From Actinomycetota bacterium (GTDB lineage: Bacteria > Actinomycetota > Actinomycetes > Actinomycetales > Microbacteriaceae), in contig VGAV01000207.1 of assembly GCA_016870695.1 (NCBI GenBank), forward strand, positions 1-5,233: a DNA stretch of 5,233 bases, given 5' to 3'. The stretch's first letter is position 1, and every line of letters starts with the position of its first letter. The notes beneath the pieces are model-generated. The model saw only the letters and a list, made by a program, of their open reading frames with translations. It had not been told where the DNA came from and ran no database searches. Positions 1 through 5,014 of the stretch are shown one piece after another. A program made the translations under genes and the position numbers.

Positions 1-209
1 CGGTGCTTGATGGGCTCGAAATCCGGCAGGATCAGGTCGACCCCGGGCTGGTGCTCCTCGGGGAAGAGCACGCCGCAGTCGACGACGAGCAGCTTCCCGT
101 CGAACTCGAACACGGTCATGTTGCGTCCGACCTCGCCGAGGCCACCGAGGGGGATGACGCGGAGAGTCCCCTTCGCGAGGGCGGGCGGGTCGTAGACGGT
201 CGTGGGCAT
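1..209 (-). CDS. rnj: Ribonuclease J, N-terminal part (truncated by window edge)
   Basis: This is the first 69 codons of a ribonuclease J, a metallo-beta-lactamase/beta-CASP RNase that acts in the cytoplasm as a 5'-3' exonuclease and endonuclease in mRNA decay and rRNA maturation. The visible protein begins MPTTVYDPP and carries LGGLGEVGRNM (residues 21-31), followed by the strand and turn VVDCGVLFPEE (42-52) and GVDLILPDFEPIKH (56-69). This is the family's N-terminal beta-lactamase-fold signature. The metal-binding HxHxDH motif would lie beyond the edge. The ATG at 209 is supported by AGGAGG at 220-215, five bases upstream. The gene lies 76 bp downstream of dapA on the same strand, a pairing common in actinobacteria, so it is probably co-transcribed with it. 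Only the start is visible, so nothing can be said about completeness. Confidence 0.93.
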   Translation of the reverse strand, partial: MPTTVYDPPALAKGTLRVIPLGGLGEVGRNMTVFEFDGKLLVVDCGVLFPEEHQPGVDLILPDFEPIKH

Positions 210-214
210 TGGTG

Positions 215-220
215 CCTCCT
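215..220 (-). promoter_or_regulatory. Shine-Dalgarno AGGAGG of rnj
   Basis: On the minus strand, AGGAGG is followed by the five bases CACCA and then ATG. This is a full-strength Shine-Dalgarno sequence at good spacing and fixes the rnj start. It contrasts with dapA upstream, which has none. The inverted repeat at 222-242 ends one base before this site, so a hairpin there could affect ribosome access. Confidence 0.85.
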
Positions 221-221
221 C

Positions 222-242
222 GGATGCCACGTCGTGGCATCC
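222..242 (-). repeat. Perfect 21-bp inverted repeat (GGATGCCACG arms) before rnj
   Basis: The left arm GGATGCCACG (222-231), a single central base (232) and the right arm CGTGGCATCC (233-242) form a perfect palindrome. As RNA from the minus strand it could fold into a stem of about 8 bp with a 5-nt loop, one base upstream of the rnj Shine-Dalgarno sequence. As DNA it could be an operator for a dimeric regulator. It is built from two facing copies of GGATGCCAC, a word strongly over-represented in this window. There is no U-tract, so it is not a classical intrinsic terminator. Confidence 0.8.
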
Positions 243-267
243 CTTCGTGTGGCGTCGCTGGCCGCGG

Positions 268-283
268 ATCGGCGGACGCCGAT
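268..283 (-). repeat. Inverted repeat ATCGGCG/CGCCGAT just after dapA stop
   Basis: Seven-base arms ATCGGCG (268-274) and CGCCGAT (277-283) are separated by two bases and begin two bases past the dapA stop codon (TAA at 288-286). In the dapA-rnj transcript this can form a GC-rich hairpin. It lacks a following U-tract. It could attenuate read-through, protect the dapA 3' end, or mark a processing site; the choice between these is inference. Confidence 0.6.
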
Positions 284-285
284 GC

Positions 286-1263
286 TTATCTCGTGGTGCC
301 GTGCACCTTCGGCAGGGCACCGCCGGCGGCCGCGTTGCGGTCGGGGCGGAAGTTGGAGAAGTCCGCGCCGGGGACGTCGCGGACGAGGGCGAGCTCGTCC
401 TCGATGACCGCGGCCTCCCACTCCTCCGGGCCGACGAGCGGCAGGCGCACGCGCGGGCTGCCGATGCGGCCGAGGCCGTGCAGGATGTACTTGGCCGCGA
501 CCGTGCCGGGGACGTGCGTCATGACGGCGCGCACGAGCGGCTCGAGGCTCTTGTGCGCGGCGGTGGCCGCGGCGAGGTCGCCGCGGTTCACGGCGTCGAC
601 GATCGTGCGGTACGGTCCGGCGGCGATGTTCGCCGTGACGCCGATGAGGCCGCTCGCGCCGATGGCCATGTGCGGGAGCACATTCGCGTCGTCGCCGGAG
701 AAGTAGAGCAGGTCGGTCTGGTTGAGCACGCGGCTGACCTCGCTGAAGTCGCCCTTGGCGTCCTTGATGGCGAGGATGTTGGGGTGCTTGGCGAGGCGCA
801 GGATGGTCTCGTACTTGATGGGCACGCCCGTGCGACCCGGGATGTCGTAGAGGATGACCGGCAGGTCGGTCGCGTCGGCGACGAGGCGGAAGTGCGTCAG
901 GATGCCGGCCTGGGTCGGCTTGTTGTAGTAGGGCGTGACGATCATGATGCCGTCGGCGCCGGCCTTCTCGCTGGCCTTGTAGAGCTCGATCGCGTGCGCC
1001 GTCTCGTTCGAGCCGCCGCCGGTGATGATCTTGGCGCGGCCGGCCGCGACGTCCTTGCCGACCTCCACCAGACGCAGCTTCTCGGGGTCAGTGAGGGTGG
1101 AGGTTTCGCCCGTGGTCCCGGTCACGACGATGCCGTCGGCACCGGCGCTGACGACGTGGTCGATGTGCTTCTCGACGGCGGGCCAGTCCACCTCGCCGTC
1201 GGCGGTCATCGGGGTGATGAGCGCGACGAGCACCTGACCGAAGGGATTGCCGGAGTGCGTCAT
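286..1263 (-). CDS. dapA: 4-hydroxy-tetrahydrodipicolinate synthase
   Basis: This enzyme condenses pyruvate with aspartate-semialdehyde, the first committed step of the diaminopimelate/lysine pathway that feeds peptidoglycan and lysine synthesis in the cytoplasm. The 325-residue protein is a complete TIM-barrel aldolase of the DHDPS family, slightly longer than the E. coli enzyme (292) through a C-terminal tail. The signature GTTGE (49-53) supplies the catalytic Thr. TPYYN (110-114) and LYDIPGRTG (138-146) supply the triad tyrosines and the substrate-binding Arg144. AIKDAKGD holds the Schiff-base Lys167. The ATG at 1263 fits family N-termini (NPFGQVLVALITPM). There is no convincing Shine-Dalgarno, but TAACCT ends six bases upstream, suggesting a leaderless transcript. 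rnj follows on the same strand. Nothing suggests damage. Confidence 0.97.
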   Translation of the reverse strand: MTHSGNPFGQVLVALITPMTADGEVDWPAVEKHIDHVVSAGADGIVVTGTTGETSTLTDPEKLRLVEVGKDVAAGRAKIITGGGSNETAHAIELYKASEKAGADGIMIVTPYYNKPTQAGILTHFRLVADATDLPVILYDIPGRTGVPIKYETILRLAKHPNILAIKDAKGDFSEVSRVLNQTDLLYFSGDDANVLPHMAIGASGLIGVTANIAAGPYRTIVDAVNRGDLAAATAAHKSLEPLVRAVMTHVPGTVAAKYILHGLGRIGSPRVRLPLVGPEEWEAAVIEDELALVRDVPGADFSNFRPDRNAAAGGALPKVHGTTR

Positions 1264-1269
1264 GATCCC

Positions 1270-1275
1270 AGGTTA
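1270..1275 (-). promoter_or_regulatory. Predicted -10 element TAACCT, leaderless dapA promoter
   Basis: On the minus strand TAACCT (matching TANNNT) is followed by six bases (GGGATC) and then the dapA ATG. A transcript starting at the usual distance from this hexamer would begin at the A of the start codon. No clear -35 box is visible about 17 bp upstream, which is not unusual in actinobacteria. GGGAT just before the ATG is at most a very weak and badly spaced Shine-Dalgarno. Confidence 0.5.
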
Positions 1276-1315
1276 TCGGGTCGTCGGGGTGCGACCGGGG
1301 CGCCGACCAGCGGAA

Positions 1316-1616
1316 TCACCCGACCGGCGGGCGGCCGCCGTTCTGCAGGACCGGTGGGGCGGAGGATGCCGCACGGGGCCGATGAGGCGCCCCGGGGGCG
1401 GAACGTCGTGCAGATCGGCGGCGGGCGGTCTCCCGTCGGGCGAGGATCGCCCGCTCGACCAGTGGCCAGTCGTAGAGGACCAGCGCGTAGTCCAAGCGCA
1501 AGGGTCTCGTAGCCCTGCGCTGCGGCCAGGGAGTCGCGCCGGAGGTCCTTGTGCCGGAGGGAGGCGCCGTCGTGGTTGTCCCGCCCGTCGACCTCGAGGA
1601 TGAGGCCGCCGCGCAT
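1316..1616 (-). pseudogene. Frameshifted, truncated DUF559 (Vsr-like nuclease fold) remnant
   Basis: Reading the minus strand from an ATG at 1616, the frame gives GGLILEVDG, then NHDG, then KDLRRDSLAAAQGYET (to about 1503). The similarity then continues in another frame as LRLDYALVLYDWPLVERAILA (about 1501-1439). Joined, these match the C-terminal half of DUF559 proteins: the LxLEVDG strand with acidic residues, the RDxRRDxxLxxxGY segment, and the final YxxVLYDWPxVExxIL helix. The join needs removal of one base in a CCC run (GGG at 1502-1504 on the plus strand), so there is an apparent +1 frameshift. The N-terminal half is absent upstream, where the NUDIX promoter now lies. After the frameshift the frame runs to a TGA at 1318-1316. 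Real similarity covers about 1436-1616 and the rest is the open extension. No start signal is visible. An alternative is a sequencing error, but the missing N-terminus would still make it a fragment. Confidence 0.65.
1342..1363 (-). repeat. 22-bp direct repeat, copy 1
   Basis: This 22-bp block contains CTGCAGGACCGGTGGGGCGG on the plus strand and is identical to 1625-1646. On the minus strand, in the appropriate frame, both copies encode the string SAPPVLQ. The copies lie 283 bp apart and flank the DUF559 remnant. Each contains the small palindromes CTGCAG and ACCGGT. It may be a member of a dispersed intergenic repeat family, which cannot be tested from this window. Confidence 0.85.
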
Positions 1617-1624
1617 CGCGCGCG

Positions 1625-1646
1625 TCTGCAGGACCGGTGGGGCGGA
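1625..1646 (-). repeat. 22-bp direct repeat, copy 2
   Basis: This is identical over 22 bp to 1342-1363 and in the same orientation. It ends eight bases upstream (in minus-strand sense) of the ATG at 1616 that opens the DUF559 remnant. Sequence on the outer side of the two copies is only loosely alike, for example a shared GGGGCG...TCAT further upstream on the minus strand, so the exact match is confined to this block. Confidence 0.85.
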
Positions 1647-1751
1647 TGGCGACGCGAATGACGCCCCCGCCATACCCCGCACCACACGTCCGCAGGCTCG
1701 GAGCCGCTCACCCCGGCACCGACGACCAGCGGACGTGCTGGGCGGCCGCTC

Positions 1752-1757
1752 TAGGGT
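1752..1757 (+). promoter_or_regulatory. Predicted -10 element TAGGGT, leaderless NUDIX promoter
   Basis: TAGGGT (TANNNT) is followed by six bases (GAGCGC) and then the ATG at 1764, the same geometry as the dapA promoter. GGTGA at 1755-1759 overlaps the hexamer and could act as a weak Shine-Dalgarno if the transcript started upstream, so leadered translation is not excluded here. Confidence 0.45.
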
Positions 1758-1763
1758 GAGCGC

Positions 1764-2300
1764 ATGGCCTGGCACACCCGCGCGACGCGCACCGTGTACG
1801 AGAACCGCTGGATCCGCGTCCGTGAGGACGACGTCACCGGCCCGCACGGCGACGGCATCTATGGCGTCGTCGAGATGCAGCAGCCCGCGGTGTTCGTCAT
1901 CGCCCTCGACGAGCAGGAGCGGGTCTGCCTGGTCGAGCTCGAGAGGTACACGACCGGACGCTCCCTCGAGGTGCCGGCGGGCGGGACCGACGGGGAAGAC
2001 CCCCTCGTCGCGGCCCGTCGCGAGCTGTTTGAGGAGACCGGCGTCGAGGCGGCGGACTGGCGCCCCCTGGGACGCATGAACGCCCTCAACGGCATCGCCG
2101 CCGCACCGGAGCACGTCTTCCTGGCCCGGGACCTGACGATCCGGGATGCCACGGCGTCCCAGCGCGAGGAGGGGATCGACGCGGTGCGGTGGGTCCCCTT
2201 CGCCGACGTCCTCGCCCTCATCGCCGACGGTGCGATCACGGACGGTGAGTCGATCGCAGCGATCGCCTACGCCGGCATCGCTCTCGGGCGTTTTGCCTGA
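1764..2300 (+). CDS. NUDIX hydrolase, ADP-ribose pyrophosphatase-like
   Basis: This 178-residue cytoplasmic NUDIX protein probably hydrolyses a nucleoside diphosphate linked to another moiety. Its overall look (WIRVREDDV near residues 16-24, PAVFVIALD, VCLVELERYTTGRSLEVPAGG) is that of the ADP-ribose/nucleotide-sugar pyrophosphatase group. The NUDIX box lies at 73-94, with E78 and then RELFEETGV (86-94), including the metal-binding Glu residues E87, E90 and E91. The spacing from the last loop Gly of PAG to E78 is one residue shorter than the textbook Gx5Ex7REUxEExGU pattern. The ATG at 1764 is the natural start, since the protein begins shortly before the first conserved strand, and it is placed six bases after TAGGGT. 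The gene stands alone, divergent from dapA and convergent with the SDR gene. The substrate cannot be assigned from sequence. Confidence 0.9.
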   Translation: MAWHTRATRTVYENRWIRVREDDVTGPHGDGIYGVVEMQQPAVFVIALDEQERVCLVELERYTTGRSLEVPAGGTDGEDPLVAARRELFEETGVEAADWRPLGRMNALNGIAAAPEHVFLARDLTIRDATASQREEGIDAVRWVPFADVLALIADGAITDGESIAAIAYAGIALGRFA

Positions 2301-2304
2301 ACGG

Positions 2305-2339
2305 GCGGTCCGACCGCGGCCGGCCGGGCGCCGGCGGTC
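2305..2339. terminator. GC-rich inverted repeats in the convergent gap, possible bidirectional terminator
   Basis: Only 39 bp separate the NUDIX stop (2300) from the SDR stop (2340). GACCGC at 2312-2317 can pair either with GCGGTC at 2305-2310 (one-base loop) or with GCGGTC at 2334-2339. The second pairing makes a longer GC-rich hairpin, extended by GGC/GCC with one bulge. Its position between convergent genes suits a shared terminator. No T-tract is present on either side, so intrinsic termination is uncertain. Confidence 0.35.
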
Positions 2340-3101
2340 TCAGCGCCCGCGTGACGCTGCCGCGACCACGAGGCGGTCGGGCAGCAGTCGCGACGCGGCG
2401 ACGAGCACCTTGTAGCGGAGCGAAGGCACGGACACCGACCGGCCCCGCGCGGCGTCGCGCAGCCCCTCCCGGACGACGTCGGCGGCATCCAGCCACATGC
2501 CCGCGGGCACCCCTTCCGCACCGGGCGGAAGACCCAGCCGCTCGTGGAAGCTCGTGTGGACGAAGCCCGGACAGACCGCGGTCGCCGTGACGCCGCGCCC
2601 GCCGTAGACGGCGTTCATCCACCGGCTGAAGGAGATGAGCCAGCCCTTCGCCGCGCCGTAGGTGCCGCGGGGCACGAACCCTGCCACGGACGCGACGTTC
2701 ACGATGCGACCGCCTCCCCGTGCAAGCATCCCCGGGAGGACCGCGTGCGTGAGGCGGAGGGCGGCCTCGACGTGCAACCGGAGGTGACGGACCTCGTCGT
2801 CCACGGGGTTCTTCTCGAAGGCGAGGTCAAGACCGAAACCGGCGTTGTTGACGAGGAGATGGACGGGTCGCCGAGCGTCGCCGAGCCGCTGCTCCACCGC
2901 GGCGAGCGCGTCGGCGTCGAGCAGGTCGGCCGGGAGCACCTCCGCGCTTCCCCCTGCCGCACGGACGGTCTGCGCGACCTCGTCGAGGGCGGAACGGTCG
3001 CGGGCGACGAGGACGACATGCGCACCCTGCGCGCCGAGCTGACGCGCGAATTCCGCCCCTAAACCGGAGCTCGCTCCGGTCACCAGCGCCGTCCGCGACA
3101 C
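2340..3101 (-). CDS. Short-chain dehydrogenase/reductase, NAD(P)-dependent
   Basis: This is a 253-residue classical SDR with a Rossmann fold. TGASSGLG (8-15) is the dinucleotide-binding glycine motif. Arg34 at the end of the second strand (VLVAR) suggests preference for NADP(H). D59 (PADLLD) and NNAG (85-88) follow. The catalytic Ser138 lies in NVASVAGF, and Tyr148/Lys152 in TYGAAK. The CPGFVHT segment follows as expected. The Asn usually found in the fourth helix is replaced by His110 (RLHVEAAL), and the Ser-Tyr gap is short. From memory, a subgroup of actinobacterial SDRs with an AGFLPRGTYSAAK-like motif shares the short gap and also lacks that Asn. The GTG at 3101 is chosen because GGAGGG lies six bases upstream and the Rossmann strand begins at residue 4. 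It starts 2 bp after the dfrA stop, so it is the third gene of the thyA-dfrA operon. The substrate is unknown. Confidence 0.88.
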   Translation of the reverse strand: MSRTALVTGASSGLGAEFARQLGAQGAHVVLVARDRSALDEVAQTVRAAGGSAEVLPADLLDADALAAVEQRLGDARRPVHLLVNNAGFGLDLAFEKNPVDDEVRHLRLHVEAALRLTHAVLPGMLARGGGRIVNVASVAGFVPRGTYGAAKGWLISFSRWMNAVYGGRGVTATAVCPGFVHTSFHERLGLPPGAEGVPAGMWLDAADVVREGLRDAARGRSVSVPSLRYKVLVAASRLLPDRLVVAAASRGR

Positions 3102-3103
3102 GG

Positions 3104-3601
3104 TCAGCCCTCCCGCTCGTAGGTCTCGAAGCGGTACCGCGTTCCCGTCCGTGACGTGTGCCACCCCTCGGCCGGGTCGGAGCGGACCCGTTCGAAGCCG
3201 TCCGTGCCGGGGGCGTAGGTGTCGCCGTCGATGTCGAGGTCGAGGCGCGTGACCTCGAGCACGTCGCCCCTGGCGATCGCGTCGGTGTAGAGCCGGCCCC
3301 CGCCGATCACCCAGACCGTGTCGCTCGACGCGGCGGCCAGAGCGGCGTCCAGCGAGTCGGCGCGGTCCGCACCCTCCGTCGGGTAGTCGTCGGAGCGCGT
3401 GACCACGATGTTCCGCCGTCCCGGCAGGGGCCGGAAGCGCGCAGGAAGCGACTCCCACGTGCGGCGACCCATGACGACGTCATCGGACCCCGTGACCTCG
3501 CGGAAGTGCGCGAGATCCTCGGGGACGTGCCATGGCATCCCTCCGTCGGCGCCGATGACGCCGCCGTCGGCCTCCGCCCAGACGAGCCCGACGCGGGTCA
3601 T
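3104..3601 (-). CDS. dfrA: Dihydrofolate reductase
   Basis: DHFR reduces dihydrofolate to tetrahydrofolate with NADPH, regenerating the cofactor oxidised by ThyA; it is the trimethoprim target. The 165-residue protein has the family layout: [20 protein letters not shown] (6-25) with the Met20-loop region, catalytic Asp29 in [19 protein letters not shown] (42-53) with NADPH-contacting Arg/Thr, and WVIGGGRLY (97-105). The length is normal. ATG at 3601 overlaps the thyA stop as ATGA, so translation is most likely coupled to thyA; no separate Shine-Dalgarno is seen. Many genomes name this gene folA; either symbol applies. The sequence gives no sign of a resistance-type or mobile variant. Confidence 0.95.
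   Translation of the reverse strand: MTRVGLVWAEADGGVIGADGGMPWHVPEDLAHFREVTGSDDVVMGRRTWESLPARFRPLPGRRNIVVTRSDDYPTEGADRADSLDAALAAASSDTVWVIGGGRLYTDAIARGDVLEVTRLDLDIDGDTYAPGTDGFERVRSDPAEGWHTSRTGTRYRFETYEREG
3108..3113 (-). promoter_or_regulatory. Shine-Dalgarno GGAGGG of the SDR gene
   Basis: GGAGGG lies inside the last codons of dfrA, six bases before the GTG at 3101. It selects this GTG over in-frame positions further upstream, which would lie inside dfrA, and shows that the SDR gene is translated from the shared mRNA by its own initiation. Confidence 0.75.
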
Positions 3602-4407
3602 ACGGCCACGGCCGCCCGGATCGCCGGGTGGTGCTGGTAGCCCTCGACGACGATGTCGTCGTAGGTGTAGTCGAGGATCGACGCGGGCGTGCGGGCGAAG
3701 CGCAGCGTCGGGTAGGGATAGGGCTCGCGGGAGAGCTGCTCCGCCACCTGCTCGCGGTGGTTGTCGTAGACGTGGCAGTCGCCGCCGGTCCAGACGAACT
3801 CGCCGGGCTCGAGGCCGGTCTGCTGGGCCACCATCAGGGTGAGCAGCGCGTAGGACGCGATGTTGAACGGCACGCCGAGGAACATGTCCGCGCTGCGCTG
3901 GTAGAGCTGGCACGACAGCTTGCCGTCGGCGACGTAGAACTGGAAGAGCGCGTGGCACGGCGCGAGCGCCATATCGGGGATGTCGGCCGGGTTCCACGCG
4001 GAGACGATCAGGCGACGCGAGTCCGGGTCGCGCCGGATCTGTTCGACGACCTGGGTGATCTGATCGATCGCACCCCCGTCGGCGGTGGGCCAGGACCGCC
4101 ACTGCACGCCGTAGACGGGCCCCAGCTCCCCCGAGGGGTCCGCCCATTCGTCCCAGATCGAGACACCGTGCTCCTGCAGCCACGAGACGTTGGACTCGCC
4201 GCGCAGGAACCACAGCAGCTCGTACACGATCGACTTGAGGTGCACGCGCTTCGTCGTGATGAGCGGGAACCCCTCGGCGAGGTCGAACCGGATCTGCCGG
4301 CCGAACACGCTCGTGGTGCCGGTACCGGTGCGGTCGGCCTTGTGCACGCCGGTCTCGAGCACGTCACGGAGCAGGTCTTCGTACGGAGTGGGGATGTCGC
4401 GCGTCAC
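3598..4407 (-). CDS. thyA: Thymidylate synthase
   Basis: ThyA methylates dUMP to dTMP using methylene-tetrahydrofolate and releases dihydrofolate for the adjacent DHFR. The protein (269 residues from the GTG at 4407; E. coli 264) has Arg26 in DRTGTGT (phosphate binding), [24 protein letters not shown] (46-69), the RR pair at 130-131, catalytic Cys150 in [12 protein letters not shown], the [17 protein letters not shown] segment, and VYDNH near the C-terminus. It is intact. The start is ambiguous: GTG at 4407 or an in-frame GTG nine bases upstream at 4416. I prefer 4407 because TATCGT ends seven bases before it, as in a leaderless transcript, and the upstream GTG overlaps that hexamer. The open frame extends much further upstream without similarity and is not used. 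It heads the thyA-dfrA-SDR operon. Confidence 0.96.
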   Translation of the reverse strand: MTRDIPTPYEDLLRDVLETGVHKADRTGTGTTSVFGRQIRFDLAEGFPLITTKRVHLKSIVYELLWFLRGESNVSWLQEHGVSIWDEWADPSGELGPVYGVQWRSWPTADGGAIDQITQVVEQIRRDPDSRRLIVSAWNPADIPDMALAPCHALFQFYVADGKLSCQLYQRSADMFLGVPFNIASYALLTLMVAQQTGLEPGEFVWTGGDCHVYDNHREQVAEQLSREPYPYPTLRFARTPASILDYTYDDIVVEGYQHHPAIRAAVAV

Positions 4408-4414
4408 GGCAGTC

Positions 4415-4420
4415 ACGATA
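4415..4420 (-). promoter_or_regulatory. Predicted -10 element TATCGT, leaderless thyA promoter
   Basis: On the minus strand TATCGT is followed by seven bases (GACTGCC) and then the GTG at 4407. No Shine-Dalgarno precedes either candidate GTG. This would be the promoter of the thyA-dfrA-SDR operon. No strong -35 is visible. Confidence 0.5.
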
Positions 4421-4548
4421 CCCGCGTCTCTCTTCGCGACGACGTCTCGCACGGCGATCCGTGGACGTCCGGACGCTCCGTCGAGATGGGGAGGAGAGGA
4501 CCGTCCGTCATGGGAGGACGCACGGCCCCGCATGTCCGCGGCCTGGGC

Positions 4549-4554
4549 TACCGT
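4549..4554 (+). promoter_or_regulatory. Predicted -10 element TACCGT, leaderless thioredoxin promoter
   Basis: TACCGT is followed by seven bases (GTCGGCT) and then the GTG at 4562, matching the geometry at thyA. It lies 128 bp from the oppositely oriented thyA -10, so the 154-bp gap is a divergent promoter region. A palindrome CGTCCGGACG (4466-4475) sits between the two promoters and could be an operator, but it is short for such GC-rich DNA. Confidence 0.45.
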
Positions 4555-4561
4555 GTCGGCT

Positions 4562-5014
4562 GTGGACCTGCCCGTCGCTCTCGCTCTCGTCGTCGCCCTC
4601 GTGGGCGTCGCGACGGTGCTCGGCGTCCTCTTCCAGCGCTCGCAGGGCCGGCTCCGGCGACGGGATGCCACGGGGGTCGCCCCCGCGGAGGCGGTCGACC
4701 CGACGGTGCTCGAGAGCGGCCCGCTGGGCGACGAAGCGACGCTGCTGCAGTTCAGCACGGAGATGTGCGCTCGGTGTCCGGGCGTGCATCGGATGTTGTC
4801 CACCGTGGCCGACGCCCGCGACGGCGTCCGCCACCTCGACGTGGATCTCACCCACCGGCCCGATCTCGCCCGGCGCTTCCGTGTCCTGCAGACCCCGACC
4901 ACCCTCGTCCTCGACCGCCGCGGCGTCGAGCGCTCCCGCTTTGGCGGACCGCCGAGCCGCACCGCCGTCGAGGCGGAGCTGACCCGTCTCACCCAGGAGG
5001 CCCGCCGTGGCTGA
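4562..5014 (+). CDS. Membrane-anchored thioredoxin-like protein
   Basis: This 150-residue protein has one N-terminal hydrophobic helix ([20 protein letters not shown], residues 3-22) followed by an Arg-rich stretch (26-34) and a thioredoxin fold. The Arg-rich stretch suggests, by the positive-inside rule, that the thioredoxin domain is cytoplasmic and tethered to the membrane. The active site is CARC (69-72, in [12 protein letters not shown]) instead of the usual WCGPC. Pro112 in [10 protein letters not shown] is the cis-proline opposite it. It is probably a thiol-disulfide oxidoreductase of unknown partner. The start is uncertain: ATG at 4532 and GTG at 4553 are also in frame. GTG at 4562 is preferred because the membrane helix begins at once and TACCGT ends seven bases upstream; the ATG at 4532 has GGAGG only 14 bases away. 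It overlaps the DUF4395 gene by 8 bp. Confidence 0.85.
   Translation: MDLPVALALVVALVGVATVLGVLFQRSQGRLRRRDATGVAPAEAVDPTVLESGPLGDEATLLQFSTEMCARCPGVHRMLSTVADARDGVRHLDVDLTHRPDLARRFRVLQTPTTLVLDRRGVERSRFGGPPSRTAVEAELTRLTQEARRG
4995..5000 (+). promoter_or_regulatory. Shine-Dalgarno AGGAGG of the DUF4395 gene
   Basis: AGGAGG lies within the last codons of the thioredoxin gene, six bases before the GTG at 5007. It fixes that start and indicates coupled expression of the two genes from one mRNA. Confidence 0.75.

Larger units (their letters stand above)
1264..1763. other. Gene-poor 500-bp divergent interval between dapA and NUDIX gene
   Basis: This interval separates minus-strand dapA from the plus-strand NUDIX gene and contains no intact gene. 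It carries the predicted dapA -10 at its left end, a decayed DUF559 remnant in the middle with a 22-bp direct repeat on either side, and the predicted NUDIX -10 at its right end. Small palindromes are also present: CGCCCC-G-GGGGCG at 1388-1400, and GCGGCCGC at 1331-1338 and again at 1742-1749. Long open frames cross it on both strands. Outside the remnant their translations are rich in Arg, Pro and Gly and look like GC-driven non-coding frames. Confidence 0.7.

Noticed and set aside
202..1512. A 436-codon open frame on the plus strand over dapA
   Set aside because: It is the antisense shadow of an intact dapA. Composition (runs of Arg, Gly, Val, Asp) and lack of domains argue against a gene.
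1331..1749. Two GCGGCCGC octamers around the DUF559 remnant as element ends
   Set aside because: The octamer is its own palindrome and frequent in GC-rich DNA. There is no target duplication or longer shared sequence at the two sites.
1260..2114. A 284-codon minus-strand frame that includes part of the DUF559 remnant
   Set aside because: Its first half is antisense to the NUDIX gene and its last part is past the frameshift. Only the short segment near 1503-1616 has protein-like similarity, which is reported as a pseudogene.
3104..3601. DHFR as an acquired trimethoprim-resistance gene
   Set aside because: It overlaps thyA in a typical chromosomal operon, with base composition like its neighbours and no integron or transposon signals nearby.
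4463..4475. Overlapping palindromes GGACGTCC and CGTCCGGACG between thyA and the thioredoxin gene as a regulator operator
   Set aside because: They are short and made of CG-rich words common in this DNA. No second copy sits near the other promoters. They are mentioned only as a weak possibility.
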